A stretch of DNA of 45,909 bases from Acidobacteriota bacterium (GCA_003223555.1 QHVM01000108.1:1-45909); one strand, 5' to 3'; positions 7,201 to 16,384 are shown, numbered from the stretch's first letter. Numbers and translations are program-made. Notes: generated by a model not told the origin, from the sequence alone.

Positions 7201-8562
7201 TCAGTTCAAGTCCAAGCCCTTGCGGTGCGCTGCGTCCTGAAGCTCCTCGAGCCGCCGCTGGGCGCGGGCCAGCCGCTCCTGGGCCGCGTCGAGGTCGTTG
7301 AGCGCGTCGGTGAGCTGGCGCTGCCGCTCCTGGTTCTGGCCCTCGTCCGTCTGCCCGGTCGCCTGGCGCTGCAGGTCCTGGACCCGGGCGCTCAGTGTCG
7401 CGACGGTCTTCTGCGCCGCGCGCAGCGCCTCGGTCCGCTCCGCGGCCTTGCGGCGCCAGCTCGCCTCGTCTCCACCCGCAGAGCTGGGCGCGACGTTGAC
7501 CGCGGGCCGCACGACGAGCGGAGGCGGCTGGGGAGGCGCGGAGCCTGGGGTCCGCCCGCCCCCCGCGCGCCGCAGGTCGTCGTTCGTGTAGACGACCCCC
7601 GCGGACGAAGCAGAGGGCACCGAGGACGACGCAGAGAGCGCGGAGGAGGCAGGGACGGCAGGGGGACGTGAGACCAGGGACGAAGCAGATAGCGCAGAGG
7701 ACCCGGAGGGCGTATAGCTGACCGCCGGACGCACGTCGGCGTCCGCGGTATCCGCCAGGCGGTGCATGATCTCGGGGTCGTTGGGCCGCAGCATGGCCGC
7801 CCGCTCGAGGAGCACGCGCGACTCGGCGCTGTTGCCGGCGCGGGAGTAGAGCGACGCCAGGGCGGCGACGTTGTCCGCGTTGCCGGGGTCGATCGAGACC
7901 GCCGCCTCGTACTCCCGGATGGCCTCCCGCGTGCGCCGCAAGGCGGCCAGCGCCCGCCCGAGTTCGATCCGGTACGCGACGTTGCCGGGGTCGATCCGCG
8001 CCGCGCGCTCGAACTGGGTCACCGCCCGGTCTCGCGAGCCGGTGCCCCAGAGCGCGCGGCCATAGGCATGCGCGACGACGGCGCTGTCCGGCTCCGCCTG
8101 CGCCACCGGCGCCAGCCGCCGCAGCGCGCCCTGGGCGTCGCCGCGGTCGAGCAGCGCGCGGCCCTGCTCGAAGTCCTGGCCGCCGGGAGGCGGTGGCGTG
8201 GCGGCCACGGGCGCGGCGGAGGCGGAGACGGAGGGCTCGGCGACCGGCTCGGTAGCCGCGGGCGGCTCCAGCGACGCGCCGCGGAAGGTCTGACGCACCG
8301 CGAGCCCGACGCCGAGGGCCCCGATGATGCCGGCCACGATCACCAGATTGGAGAAGGAGCGGCCGGCGCGGGCGGCCGCTGCCTCGGAAAGCGACGGTTC
8401 GGGACGCGCGACAGGAATGCCGAACAGCGGACGGGCGCACTGCACGCAGTGGGCCTCCGTCGCCTTGTTCCGCGTGCGGCACCGCGGGCAGATCCGGAAT
8501 TCGCCCGTACGCATCCAATGGCCGATATGCAAGTCCCACGCCACCGTCAAGACAGCTTCCAT
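7201..8562 (-). CDS. Zinc-ribbon, membrane-anchored TPR protein with coiled-coil tail
   Basis: This 453-residue protein has a four-cysteine zinc ribbon at about residues 25-43 (CPRC ... CVQC), one transmembrane helix at about 71-90 (LVIVAGIIGALGVGLA) and TPR repeats at about 128-265. A Ser/Ala/Pro-rich linker spans about 283-320, and a glutamine-rich coiled coil reaches the C-terminus. The layout implies a cytoplasmic zinc ribbon and an extracytoplasmic TPR/coil scaffold. The serine-rich linker is encoded by a CTCTGCG-type dispersed repeat (about 7600-7712). The gene diverges from the TPR gene at 8643. No Shine-Dalgarno is evident at ATG 8562, and ATG 8514 (MRTGEF) is an alternative. The specific function is unknown. 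Confidence 0.8.
   Translation of the reverse strand: MEAVLTVAWDLHIGHWMRTGEFRICPRCRTRNKATEAHCVQCARPLFGIPVARPEPSLSEAAAARAGRSFSNLVIVAGIIGALGVGLAVRQTFRGASLEPPAATEPVAEPSVSASAAPVAATPPPPGGQDFEQGRALLDRGDAQGALRRLAPVAQAEPDSAVVAHAYGRALWGTGSRDRAVTQFERAARIDPGNVAYRIELGRALAALRRTREAIREYEAAVSIDPGNADNVAALASLYSRAGNSAESRVLLERAAMLRPNDPEIMHRLADTADADVRPAVSYTPSGSSALSASSLVSRPPAVPASSALSASSSVPSASSAGVVYTNDDLRRAGGGRTPGSAPPQPPPLVVRPAVNVAPSSAGGDEASWRRKAAERTEALRAAQKTVATLSARVQDLQRQATGQTDEGQNQERQRQLTDALNDLDAAQERLARAQRRLEELQDAAHRKGLDLN
7600..7712. repeat. CTCTGCG-type repeat embedded in a coding region
   Basis: The plus strand here reads GCAGAGGGCACCGAGGACG, then GCAGAGAGCGCGGAGGAGG and, after a break, AGCGCAGAGGACCCGGAG. This is the same style as the intergenic repeat at 3600-3688. 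It is translated in frame as the Ser/Ala-rich linker of the TPR protein. Confidence 0.5.
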
Positions 8563-8591
8563 TTGACGATGCCACGGCCGGGGCCTAGCAT
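8563..8591 (+). promoter_or_regulatory. Promoter for the TPR/lipoprotein pair
   Basis: TTGACG (8563-8568) and TAGCAT (8586-8591) are separated by exactly 17 bp, a good sigma-70-type arrangement. They sit in the 80-bp gap between divergent genes and about 50 bp upstream of ATG 8643, which has a GGGGAGGG ribosome site. Confidence 0.5.
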
Positions 8592-8642
8592 CGAGTCAGC
8601 CCTTACAGTTGTCGGTGCGCGTCTTGCGCGGGGAGGGTTCCA

Positions 8643-10160
8643 ATGAAGCCGCTGGTGGGAGTCCTGGTCGTCCTGGCCCTCGCGGCGCCGGCCGCGGCCC
8701 AGGAGAAAGGCAAGAAGAGCGAGAAGAAGCCCGCCCCGGCCGGAGCGGCGGTCTCGGCCGACGAGCTGATGCGGCAGGCCGAGCAGAAGGCGGCGGCCGG
8801 CGACAAGGACGGCGCCGCGGAGCTGCTGCGGCAGGCGGCGGCGGTGCCGACCGCCACCGGCGAGCCGTCCCTGCGCCTCGGCCGGCTGCTCGAGGGCAAG
8901 TACGAGTTCGATGCCGCCATCGACGCCTACAAGGCCGCCGCGGACAAGCTCACCGGCCCGGCAAAAGGCGAGGCCCTCGGCCGAATGGCCGTCCTCCAGC
9001 AGGTCCGCGGTATGGCCGCCGCCTCCGCCACGGCGGAAGCGGCCGCCGCCGCCGACCCGGAAGGCGTCTGGCCGGTGATCGCCCAAGCGCGCGCTCGCGC
9101 CCGCGAAGGCAAAGGCGACGAGGCGATCGCCCTCGCCCAGAAGGCCGCCGCCTCGGGCGGCGCGGCGGCTTCGAGCGCGCTCGGCTACGCGCAGGAGGCC
9201 AAGGGCGACCTGCCCGCGGCCGAGGCCGCCTACCGGTCGGCCATGAACGACCCCGAGCAGCGGGCGATCGCGAGCGTGGGCCTGGCCCGCGTCCTGCGCA
9301 AGACGGGACGCGCGTCGGAGGCGGAGCCGATCCTGAAGAAGGCGATCGAGGATGCGCCCGGCGCGGTCGAGGCGTACAAGGAGTCGGCCCGGGTGAAGAT
9401 CGCCCTCAACCGTGCCTCGGAGGCCGTGGGCGACGCCTCCACCGCCGCCGCGCTGGCCGAAGGCGACACCGAGGCCCAGCGTCTCGTCCAGGAAGTGACG
9501 GTGGCCCAGGCCCTTGGCTACCTGGCCAGCAACCAGCCCGACCTCGCGATCCAGGACCTGACGAAGCTCCGCGACGAGCACCCCGACTCGGCGCCGATCC
9601 GCGTGGGCCTGGCCCGGGCCTACATCGCGAAGCGACAGGCGGACCTCGCGCTGCCCGAGCTGCAGAAGGCGGTGGAGCTGGACCCGGGGAGCGCCGAGGC
9701 CCAGTACCAGCTCGGTTTCGTGCAGCACATGCTGAAGCGCAACCCGGCCGCGGCGATCCCCGCCTACGAGAAGGCGGTCGCCGCCGACCCGGCCAACCTC
9801 GAGTATCGGGCGCAGCTCGGCGCGGCGCTGGCGGCGGCCAACCAGTCGGACCGCGCCATCGCCGAGCTCACCAGGGTCACCGGCGCCCCGGGATACAACC
9901 GGGCGGACGCCTGGATCTACCTCGGACAGGCCGACCTGGGGGCGAAGAAATACCGGGATGCGATCGCGGCCCTCGACAAGGCCGCGGCGGCCGCACCCAA
10001 CAACATGCAGATCGAGACCTTCCTGGCCTGGTCCTACTTCGGCCTCAAGGACTCCAAGAACTTCCTCGACCACGGACGCAAGGCCAGGACCCTCGGCCAG
10101 AAGGACTCCACGCTGCTCGACTACCTGGCCCGCGTGGAGAAGGGAGAGCCCATCAAGTGA
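8643..10160 (+). CDS. Exported tetratricopeptide-repeat protein
   Basis: The protein has 505 residues with a clear signal peptide (MKPLVGVLVVLALAAPAAAQ) and a lysine-rich stretch after it. The remainder is TPR repeats (for example ELQKAVELDPGSAEAQYQLG and AIPAYEKAVAADPANLEYRA). ATG 8643 follows a strong GGGGAGGG. TPR arrays are protein-protein scaffolds, and no catalytic domain is seen. It is probably periplasmic. The stop codon overlaps the GTG start of the lipoprotein gene (GTGA), so the two are co-translated and may work as a pair. Confidence 0.88.
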   Translation: MKPLVGVLVVLALAAPAAAQEKGKKSEKKPAPAGAAVSADELMRQAEQKAAAGDKDGAAELLRQAAAVPTATGEPSLRLGRLLEGKYEFDAAIDAYKAAADKLTGPAKGEALGRMAVLQQVRGMAAASATAEAAAAADPEGVWPVIAQARARAREGKGDEAIALAQKAAASGGAAASSALGYAQEAKGDLPAAEAAYRSAMNDPEQRAIASVGLARVLRKTGRASEAEPILKKAIEDAPGAVEAYKESARVKIALNRASEAVGDASTAAALAEGDTEAQRLVQEVTVAQALGYLASNQPDLAIQDLTKLRDEHPDSAPIRVGLARAYIAKRQADLALPELQKAVELDPGSAEAQYQLGFVQHMLKRNPAAAIPAYEKAVAADPANLEYRAQLGAALAAANQSDRAIAELTRVTGAPGYNRADAWIYLGQADLGAKKYRDAIAALDKAAAAAPNNMQIETFLAWSYFGLKDSKNFLDHGRKARTLGQKDSTLLDYLARVEKGEPIK

Positions 10161-10516
10161 GGCGATCAGCCGCGGGCGCCCTGCTGGCGCTCTTGCTGCT
10201 CGGCGCGCCGGCCCTGTCCGGCTGTGGCGGTGAGCAACGCAACAAGCGCCAGGAGGCGGTGGCCAACATCACCTCCGACACTGCCGTGCTCGAGGAAGCG
10301 TCGGCGGCGGCGAACGCGGTCATCCGCAACAACATGGACTGCGACACCGTGAACGCCGCGCTGCCGGAGGCCAACCGCAAGCTGGACGAAGCGGCGGGCA
10401 AGATCCGCACTCCCGCCGGCCGCGCGACCCTGGAATCGCTGAAGGCGCAGGTCCGCACCGCGGCCCAGAACTGCCCTCCGGGCGACGTCGTGCGGCAGCA
10501 GCCGCCGCCGCCCTGA
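10157..10516 (+). CDS. Small lipoprotein coupled to the TPR protein
   Basis: The 119-residue frame starts at GTG 10157, overlapping the TGA of the preceding gene (GTGA). Its N-terminus, VRRSAAGALLALLLLG, followed by the lipobox ALSGC, marks a bacterial lipoprotein cleaved before Cys. The mature part is helical and charged, with two further cysteines (NMDCDT and AAQNCPPG) that could form a disulfide, and it ends in a proline run. No family is recognised. The coupled translation suggests a membrane-anchored partner of the TPR protein. Confidence 0.8.
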   Translation: MRRSAAGALLALLLLGAPALSGCGGEQRNKRQEAVANITSDTAVLEEASAAANAVIRNNMDCDTVNAALPEANRKLDEAAGKIRTPAGRATLESLKAQVRTAAQNCPPGDVVRQQPPPP

Positions 10517-10520
10517 CGCG

Positions 10521-11978
10521 TCAGCCCTTCCGCATCAGGAGCACGTAAACCGCGAAGGCCACCCCGAAGCCGACGAACCACGCGTAGTCGTAGAGCGGCT
10601 TCAGCGGGGGAACGACGAGACCGCCCCAGGCCAGCGCGCAGCCGAGGAGCGTGGCGGCCACCGCGTTCCCGTTCCATCCGCCGCGGTAGCGGTACGCGCC
10701 GCCGGTCAGGTACAGGTCCTCCAGCTGTAGCCGTTTTCGCCGCACGATCCAGTAATCCGCGATGAGCACGCCCGCGATCGAGCCCAGCCCGCCCGAGTAG
10801 CCGAGCAGCCACGTGAAGATGTAGCCCGAGGGATCGGCCAGCAGCCGCCAGGGCTGCATCAGGATCCCGAGCAACCCGGTGACGAGCCCGCCGGTCTTGA
10901 AGGAGATGAGGCGCGGGAACGCGTTGGCGAAGTCGTTGGCGGGCGAGACGACGTTGGCGGCGATGTTGACGGCCAGCGTCGCCACCACCGCGGTGAACAT
11001 CGAGATCGCCACCACGACCGGCGCCTGGAAGCGGCCGACGAGCTGCACGGGGTCCCAGATCGCCTGCCCGTAGATGATCACCGTGGCGCTCGTGATCATC
11101 ACTCCCATGGCCGCGAACACCGACATGGTCGTGGGCAGCGCCACCACCTGGCCCACCATCTGCTCGCGCTGGCTTCGCCCGAAGCGCGTGAAGTCCGGCA
11201 TGTTCAGCGAGAGGGTCGCCCAGTACCCGATCATCGCGGTCAGCGACGGCACGAAGACCGGGAGGAACTCGCCGAGGGTGGGGAGGCGCCCCGGCTGATG
11301 GAGCAGGGGACCCAGCCCGTGCGCCTGCTTCACCGCCCAGACGAGGAGCACGGTCGTCATCACCAGCACGAAGGGCGCCGCCCAGTTCTCGACCTTGCGC
11401 AGGAGGTCCATGCCTTCGTAGATGATGAAGACGTTGATCCCCCAGAAGAGCAGGAACGAGAGCCACTCGGTCGTGGTGTGGCCGCCGAGACCGGCGCCGA
11501 GGAGGGTCGGCCAGGAAGGCAGCAGGCTGGTGAAGAAGGTGTGGAGGGCCTCGCCGCCGATCCAGGACTGGATGCCGAACCAGCCGCAGGCGACGAGCGC
11601 CCGCATGAGCGCGGGCAGGTTCGAGCCGATGGTCCCGTATGAGGCGCGGGCGAAGACCGGGAACGGGATGCCGTACTTCGTGCCCGGGTGGGAGTTGAGG
11701 AGGATGGGGACGAGCACGATCGTGTTGCCGAGGAGGATCGTGAGCAGGGCCTGCCACCAGTTCATGCCGGTCGTCATGAGCCCCGAGGCGAGCATGTAGG
11801 TCGGGATGCAGTGGGCCATGCTGATCCACAGCGCGGCATAGTTGTAGGTGGTCCAGTTGCGCCGGCTCAGCGGCACCGGCGCCAGGTCGCGGTTGTAGAG
11901 CGGGCTCGCCTCGATCCGGCGGGGGTCGGACAGCTCGACCCGGCCGTCGGGGTGATGGACCTCGGCGGCCTCGGCCAT
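10521..11978 (-). CDS. NCS1-family nucleobase/hydantoin:cation symporter
   Basis: This 485-residue inner-membrane transporter has the NCS1 N-terminal signature NRDLAPVPLSRRNWTTYNY, then WISMAHCIPTYMLASG. It also has CGWFGIQSWIGG, where the Trp and Gln match substrate-stacking residues of Mhp1, and ANVVSPANDFANAFP in the second half. About twelve hydrophobic segments are visible. NCS1 proteins import uracil, thymine, allantoin, hydantoins or purines with Na+ or H+. Given the dihydropyrimidinase and PreA genes on the same strand downstream in the window, pyrimidines or hydantoins are the likely cargo (inference). It is convergent with the lipoprotein gene with only 4 bases between. Confidence 0.93.
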   Translation of the reverse strand: MAEAAEVHHPDGRVELSDPRRIEASPLYNRDLAPVPLSRRNWTTYNYAALWISMAHCIPTYMLASGLMTTGMNWWQALLTILLGNTIVLVPILLNSHPGTKYGIPFPVFARASYGTIGSNLPALMRALVACGWFGIQSWIGGEALHTFFTSLLPSWPTLLGAGLGGHTTTEWLSFLLFWGINVFIIYEGMDLLRKVENWAAPFVLVMTTVLLVWAVKQAHGLGPLLHQPGRLPTLGEFLPVFVPSLTAMIGYWATLSLNMPDFTRFGRSQREQMVGQVVALPTTMSVFAAMGVMITSATVIIYGQAIWDPVQLVGRFQAPVVVAISMFTAVVATLAVNIAANVVSPANDFANAFPRLISFKTGGLVTGLLGILMQPWRLLADPSGYIFTWLLGYSGGLGSIAGVLIADYWIVRRKRLQLEDLYLTGGAYRYRGGWNGNAVAATLLGCALAWGGLVVPPLKPLYDYAWFVGFGVAFAVYVLLMRKG

Positions 11979-12000
11979 CAGCGTCCGGGACCGAGGTCCA

Positions 12001-13641
12001 TCAGCTCAGGCCGACGCGGCGCAGCATGCCGGCGAAGCGGGGGTCCGACCGCAGCGGATCCCAGTGCGGCTCGACCTTCAGGTAGGCGAGGAAGTCCGAG
12101 CGCTCCTCGAACGCGCGCTCCAGCTCGGCGAACGCTCCGTCGATGTCGCCCAGGCTCGCATGAACCACCGCGAGCTGCCACGGGGACGCTCCGGCCGAGC
12201 GCGCGCGCTTCTGCAGCTCGGCCAGCCCCTGCTTCGCCCGCCGCGTTTCGCCCGCTCGCGCGTGATGACAGGCCCGGAACGTGATGCCGACCGCGCTGAC
12301 GCCGCGCAGCCGGTCGTAGGCGCCGTACTCCCGGAGCGCTTCCCCCGCGTGGCCCATGAACGAATGGACGGCGGCCAGGAGGATGTGGGTCACGGCAAAG
12401 CCGGGGTTGTCCTGCCGCGCCCGGACGCCGTGCTGCAGCGCGCGCGCGTAGTCACGGCCGAGGTAGTGGATCCAGGCCACCGCATAGTCGACGACGGAGG
12501 ACAGGACGTCGATCTCGCGCGCCTGCGCGATCTCGGCCAGCGCGTCGGCCGAGCGCCCCTGCAGGGCCAGACATACGGCGTACCACTGGCGGCCGGTGGC
12601 GTAGCTGGGGTTCAGCTCCAGGGCCCGCCGGAAGGACCGCTCGGCGGCCGTCCAGGCCCAGTCGAACTCGTAGTCCAGGAAGCCTCGCGTGGCGTAGGCC
12701 TCGGCGAAGCCGGGGTCGAGCCGCAGCGCCCGCTCCGCCGCCGGCCGGGCGATGCGTGACGCCTCCGCGGGGGCCAGGATGCCGTAGCCCCAGAAGCCGA
12801 GGAGCGCGTAGGTATCGGCGAGGCCGACGTAGCCGGGGGCGAAGCCGGGGTCGAGCTCGATCGTTCGCTGGAAGTGGGCGAGCGCCTGGCGCAGAGCGTC
12901 GGGTGTCCTCTGGTTCCACACGTACCGTCCCTTCAGGTACTCGTCACGCGCTTCCGGGGTCGTCTGGCGGGCCTTGGCATGGGCGACGTGCCGGTCTGAA
13001 AGCAGCTCGAGGCTCAGTGAGTCGCCGACGCGCTCCGCGATGGCGGTCTGGATCTCGATGACGTCGGTGAGGTCCTGCTCGTACGTGTCCGCCCAGATGT
13101 GGGTGCCGTCCGAGGTCTGCACGAGCTGCGCGGTGACGCGGAGGCGGGCGCCCGCGCGGCGGACGCTGCCGTCCAGGACGTAGGCGACTCCCAGCTCGGC
13201 GCCGATCGAGCGTACGTCCTTGGCGGTGTGGCGGTACTGCATGGCCGAGGTGCGCGCGACGACGGCCAGGCGATCCGGCCGCAGCCGAGCGAGGTGGGTG
13301 ATGAGTTCCTCGGTGAGGCCGTCGCTGAAGAAATCCTGGTCCGGGCTGCCACTCAGGTTCTGGAAGGGGAGGACGGCCAACCGTATGCGGTCGCCGACCG
13401 GCACGATCGCAGGCGCCGCGGCGTGGCTGCGGGTCTCGTACCACGCATCCAGCTCGGTGGTGGTCGCATAGACGCTGCCCAGCCTGGCGTGGGCGATCCG
13501 GTGCACGGGCAGCCCCTCGTGCTTCTCCCAGCGCTGGACCGTGCTGACGCTGCGGTGCAGGTGCGCGGCGATCTCGCCCCAGGAGTCCAGGTGACGGCCA
13601 GCCTGGGCGGCGCCGGGCGGAGGGGATCCTTGCTCGCGCAT
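12001..13641 (-). CDS. Winged-HTH / TolB-like / TPR regulatory protein
   Basis: The 546-residue protein has an N-terminal MerR/excisionase-like helix-turn-helix at about residues 18-70 (WGEIAAHLHRSVSTVQRWEK, then ELDAWYETR). It is followed by a TolB-N/FlgO-like domain (IRLAVLPFQNLSGSPDQDFF, VLDGSVRRAG, GTHIWADTYEQDL) and at least six TPR-like units to the C-terminus. This architecture, often annotated as adenylate cyclase-like or TPR protein, is abundant in Acidobacteriota. No cyclase catalytic domain is present. It probably senses or scaffolds and may bind DNA through the HTH. It sits 22 bases upstream of the NCS1 gene on the same strand, so it could be co-transcribed with it. Confidence 0.85.
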   Translation of the reverse strand: MREQGSPPPGAAQAGRHLDSWGEIAAHLHRSVSTVQRWEKHEGLPVHRIAHARLGSVYATTTELDAWYETRSHAAAPAIVPVGDRIRLAVLPFQNLSGSPDQDFFSDGLTEELITHLARLRPDRLAVVARTSAMQYRHTAKDVRSIGAELGVAYVLDGSVRRAGARLRVTAQLVQTSDGTHIWADTYEQDLTDVIEIQTAIAERVGDSLSLELLSDRHVAHAKARQTTPEARDEYLKGRYVWNQRTPDALRQALAHFQRTIELDPGFAPGYVGLADTYALLGFWGYGILAPAEASRIARPAAERALRLDPGFAEAYATRGFLDYEFDWAWTAAERSFRRALELNPSYATGRQWYAVCLALQGRSADALAEIAQAREIDVLSSVVDYAVAWIHYLGRDYARALQHGVRARQDNPGFAVTHILLAAVHSFMGHAGEALREYGAYDRLRGVSAVGITFRACHHARAGETRRAKQGLAELQKRARSAGASPWQLAVVHASLGDIDGAFAELERAFEERSDFLAYLKVEPHWDPLRSDPRFAGMLRRVGLS

Positions 13642-13677
13642 CGTCGGGACGGATGAGATCGACCGAGAGATGACCCC

Positions 13678-13706
13678 AGCCTAACCGAGCCCACCCGGGT
13701 TTTCAA
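13678..13706 (-). promoter_or_regulatory. Promoter of the HTH/TolB/TPR gene
   Basis: On the minus strand TTGAAA (13701-13706) and TAGGCT (13678-13683) are separated by 17 bp, about 40 bp upstream of ATG 13641. Confidence 0.45.
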
Positions 13707-13735
13707 CCCAGGCGGACCGGATGCAAACCGCATCA

Positions 13736-13768
13736 AAGCACGTCACCGGAGCGTGTCGAAGCACGTCA
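13736..13768. repeat. Direct repeat AAGCACGTCA with 23-bp period
   Basis: AAGCACGTCA occurs at 13736-13745 and again at 13759-13768, in the 212-bp divergent gap upstream of the HTH regulator promoter. The spacing of about two helical turns fits an operator pair, possibly autoregulatory. The binding protein is unknown. Confidence 0.35.
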
Positions 13769-13853
13769 TTCATCCCTGACGTTGTTTGAGTCTTGTCACT
13801 GATTTACAGGGAGCAGACAGTGCGCGCCGGGTTCTCGACCAAGGAGGTTGAAA

Positions 13854-15893
13854 ATGAGAATTCGGTCAATTGCTCGCTTCGTGATGGCGGCTTCCTTCGC
13901 ACCGCTGGGCGCCGGATGGGCGGGGGCGGACATCGAGCTGAGCGTCGTGAGCACAGCTCCGGCCCGCCCGCACTTCGTCGCGGCCGGCCTCGGAACGACT
14001 TTCGTCATCTCCGCCCGGAATACGGGCCTCCTGCCCGCGACTGTGTCTCTGACCATCCGCAACTCAGCTGGGCCGTCGGCCGCCTGGCAGGCGCTCCTCT
14101 TCCAAGCGGATCCCCTCTTTCTGCGGGTCGGAAACGGATCCGACCAGATCGTGGTGACGATCCCCGCCCTGAGGAACGTCCGTGCGGTAGCCCAGCTCAC
14201 GGCCGGCCCATCACTCGTCGACGGCGCGGGGGGCGGCGCCGTGGTGAGCGCATGGCGGCAAGGCACTCTCCGGAGCAGCCTGGAGCTGCGCGCCACGGTC
14301 AGGAACCGGCCGAAGATCTACTACGTCGCGATCGATGGCGGCGGCCGGAGATACCTCGATCTCAACCGGAAAGGCACGCGGTTCGATGGCTCCGGCGAGC
14401 GGCTGATGCCGAGGGCCCTGTCCTTCACCTCCCGGGGAGCGCGAATGTCCAGCGCATCCAGCGTGCTGCCTGCGGTCACCGATCCGAACCATACCGCTGC
14501 CTTGACCGGATCATGGGCCGGTACAGTCGGACTGTACTCGGTCGACTACCAGTACCTGGGGCTGGATGCCGAAGGGGACCCGGTGATGGAGCAGGGCTCC
14601 CGCGATCTGCTTCGATGGGGACCGGACGGCGAACGAGTGCAGACCGTCTTCGACGTGAACAAGGATCCCGCCTCGGGCGGCGCCGCCTCCACGTACAACG
14701 CGATCATCAGCGGAAAGGTCTGGCTCGCCGAGCTCTTTCGGGACGGGGCCGTGGACCTGGTCGTGCACGGCAAGGACTACCCGGACTACGTCCCGGCTCC
14801 GCGGTCGTACCGGCTCGGCGACCCGCCAAGCGACGACGACGCCGATCAGGACCAGGAGGGGACGAACCCCGGTCCGCCGGCGCTCCGGCACCAGTGGAGC
14901 CTCGGGACCGCGTTCTTCGGGTCCTTTCCCGGGGAGTTTCCCGAGGACCGCTGGATTGCCGAGGCGGCGATCCGGATCATCCAGGCCGAAGACCCCGACG
15001 TGCTCTACGTCGATCTGGCCAACTCCGACAGCGCCCAGCATATCTTCGGCGCCGCCGACCGGCCCGACGAGTGGGTCGATCCCGGAACGCCTGACCTCCT
15101 CTGGGACGACGAGAACATCTACAACCCGAAGGCGAACCGCGACCCCGTGCTGGACGTGATGCACGAGGCGGATTGGGACTTCGGCCTCATCGCGGACACC
15201 CTGGATTCTCGCCACGCCCTCGGCCGTTCGTTCCTGGTCCTCCTCTCCGACCACGGCCTGATCACGGCGATGAACGACACGCTCGATCCCGGACAGGTCC
15301 TGCTGGAGAGCGGCTTCACCGATAACGACATCGAGAGGATGTCCAACCGGGGAGAGATGTCCTTCCTCGCGCTGGCCGATCCTTCCAAGAGCCGCCAGGT
15401 CGAGGCGGTCCTGGAAGCGTACCCGGCGTTCGATCCCGTCGAGGGCAAGATGGTGAACCCGTTCATCGTGATCAACCGCGAGGAGATGGACAGCGGGATC
15501 GACAACGTCGAAGGGCCTTTCGCAAAGGACGCCGTGCCGGGCAACCGCGAAGGAGAGCTCTACAGCGAGTGGTGCATCGACGTGCCTGCCCTCGACAACT
15601 CCAAGGCCCGCTGGCCGGACCTGTTCGTCTTCACCCGGAGCCATTTCCGGACCGTGCTTTCGACGAGCAGCCTTTCGTCCAGCAGCTTGTCGGGAACGCC
15701 CATGACCGGTGTCCACGGCTCGCGGCGCAGCGCGGAAGTGATCCTCGTCATGAGCGGCCCCGGGATCCAGCCGGGCGTCTACGGCAGCGAAGCCAGCCTG
15801 GCGGACATCGCCCCCACCCTTTACCGCCTGCTGGGCGTCACCGCACCGGGGAACGTGAACGGGCGGGTTCTCGACGAAATCCTGGGCCGGTGA
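13854..15893 (+). CDS. Exported alkaline phosphatase-superfamily phosphodiesterase/pyrophosphatase-like protein
   Basis: The 679-residue protein starts at ATG 13854, six bases after AGGAGG. A signal peptide (RFVMAASFAPLGAGWAGA) precedes an Ig-like domain of about 120 residues. The catalytic fold shows the nucleotide pyrophosphatase/type I phosphodiesterase layout: KIYYVAIDGG (first metal Asp), AVTDPNHTAALTG with T209 as likely nucleophile, VLYVDLANSDSAQH, VLLSDHGL and GVHGS. A domain of the alkaline phosphatase superfamily hydrolysing phosphodiesters or pyrophosphates outside the cytoplasm is the best guess. A DDDADQDQ acidic stretch could bind calcium. The substrate is unknown. Confidence 0.8.
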   Translation: MRIRSIARFVMAASFAPLGAGWAGADIELSVVSTAPARPHFVAAGLGTTFVISARNTGLLPATVSLTIRNSAGPSAAWQALLFQADPLFLRVGNGSDQIVVTIPALRNVRAVAQLTAGPSLVDGAGGGAVVSAWRQGTLRSSLELRATVRNRPKIYYVAIDGGGRRYLDLNRKGTRFDGSGERLMPRALSFTSRGARMSSASSVLPAVTDPNHTAALTGSWAGTVGLYSVDYQYLGLDAEGDPVMEQGSRDLLRWGPDGERVQTVFDVNKDPASGGAASTYNAIISGKVWLAELFRDGAVDLVVHGKDYPDYVPAPRSYRLGDPPSDDDADQDQEGTNPGPPALRHQWSLGTAFFGSFPGEFPEDRWIAEAAIRIIQAEDPDVLYVDLANSDSAQHIFGAADRPDEWVDPGTPDLLWDDENIYNPKANRDPVLDVMHEADWDFGLIADTLDSRHALGRSFLVLLSDHGLITAMNDTLDPGQVLLESGFTDNDIERMSNRGEMSFLALADPSKSRQVEAVLEAYPAFDPVEGKMVNPFIVINREEMDSGIDNVEGPFAKDAVPGNREGELYSEWCIDVPALDNSKARWPDLFVFTRSHFRTVLSTSSLSSSSLSGTPMTGVHGSRRSAEVILVMSGPGIQPGVYGSEASLADIAPTLYRLLGVTAPGNVNGRVLDEILGR

Positions 15894-15899
15894 GATCCC

Positions 15900-16296
15900 A
15901 TGAGGATTCCGAGGCGGGGCTGTCTCGAGCGCGTCGATCCGGGGCGGCCGGGGCCGTCGGAAGCGGCCTACGCGCCGGGCGCGGTGCTGGTCGTCCCGAT
16001 GCGCGGGGAGGTGAGGGGCTCGGAGGCCATCCGGCGGTATGAGGACGGCATCCGGTCGGCATTTCCGCAAGCGACGCTGCGGCTGTCATGCCTCATCGCC
16101 CGCGGCCGTCGAATGGGAATACAGCGGGACGAACACCGGTCCCATGGTCATGCCGGGTGGAGTAGTGGCCCCTACGTACCGGCGCCTCACCCTCCGGGGC
16201 GCGAGCTTCCTGCGCTACACCGCACGCGGTCTCATCGCCGAGGAGCGCCGGTACTACGACGTAGGCGACGTGCTCGAGCAACTGGGAATCTCTTGA
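15900..16296 (+). pseudogene. Frameshifted SnoaL-like (NTF2-fold) polyketide cyclase-family protein
   Basis: From ATG 15900 the first frame reads GSEAIRRYEDGIRSAFP, typical of SnoaL/ester-cyclase proteins. It loses homology near 16100, and the next frame continues with VEWEYSGTNTGPM, then YRRLTLRGASF and a plausible C-terminus ending at TGA 16296. The two halves together give a protein of about 130 residues, the normal family length. A one-base indel near 16100 therefore broke the gene, or the assembly has an error there. The N-terminal part is also weakly conserved. Confidence 0.7.
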
Positions 16297-16384
16297 GGCT
16301 GCCCAGATCCAGGCTGAATGGAGTTCCTGGCTGAGCCCGAAGCGTTACTCGAGCTGCGAAAGCCGCCGACTGGTTAGGCCGCGG

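Noticed and set aside
8609-10156. The 635-codon plus-strand frame before the lipoprotein
   Set aside because: Only its last 119 codons from GTG 10157 are coding; the rest is a shadow of the TPR gene.
16039-16296. An independent small gene in the second SnoaL-like frame
   Set aside because: The first 20 or so residues are a shadow of the upstream frame; homology begins mid-domain, so it is the second half of a frameshifted gene.
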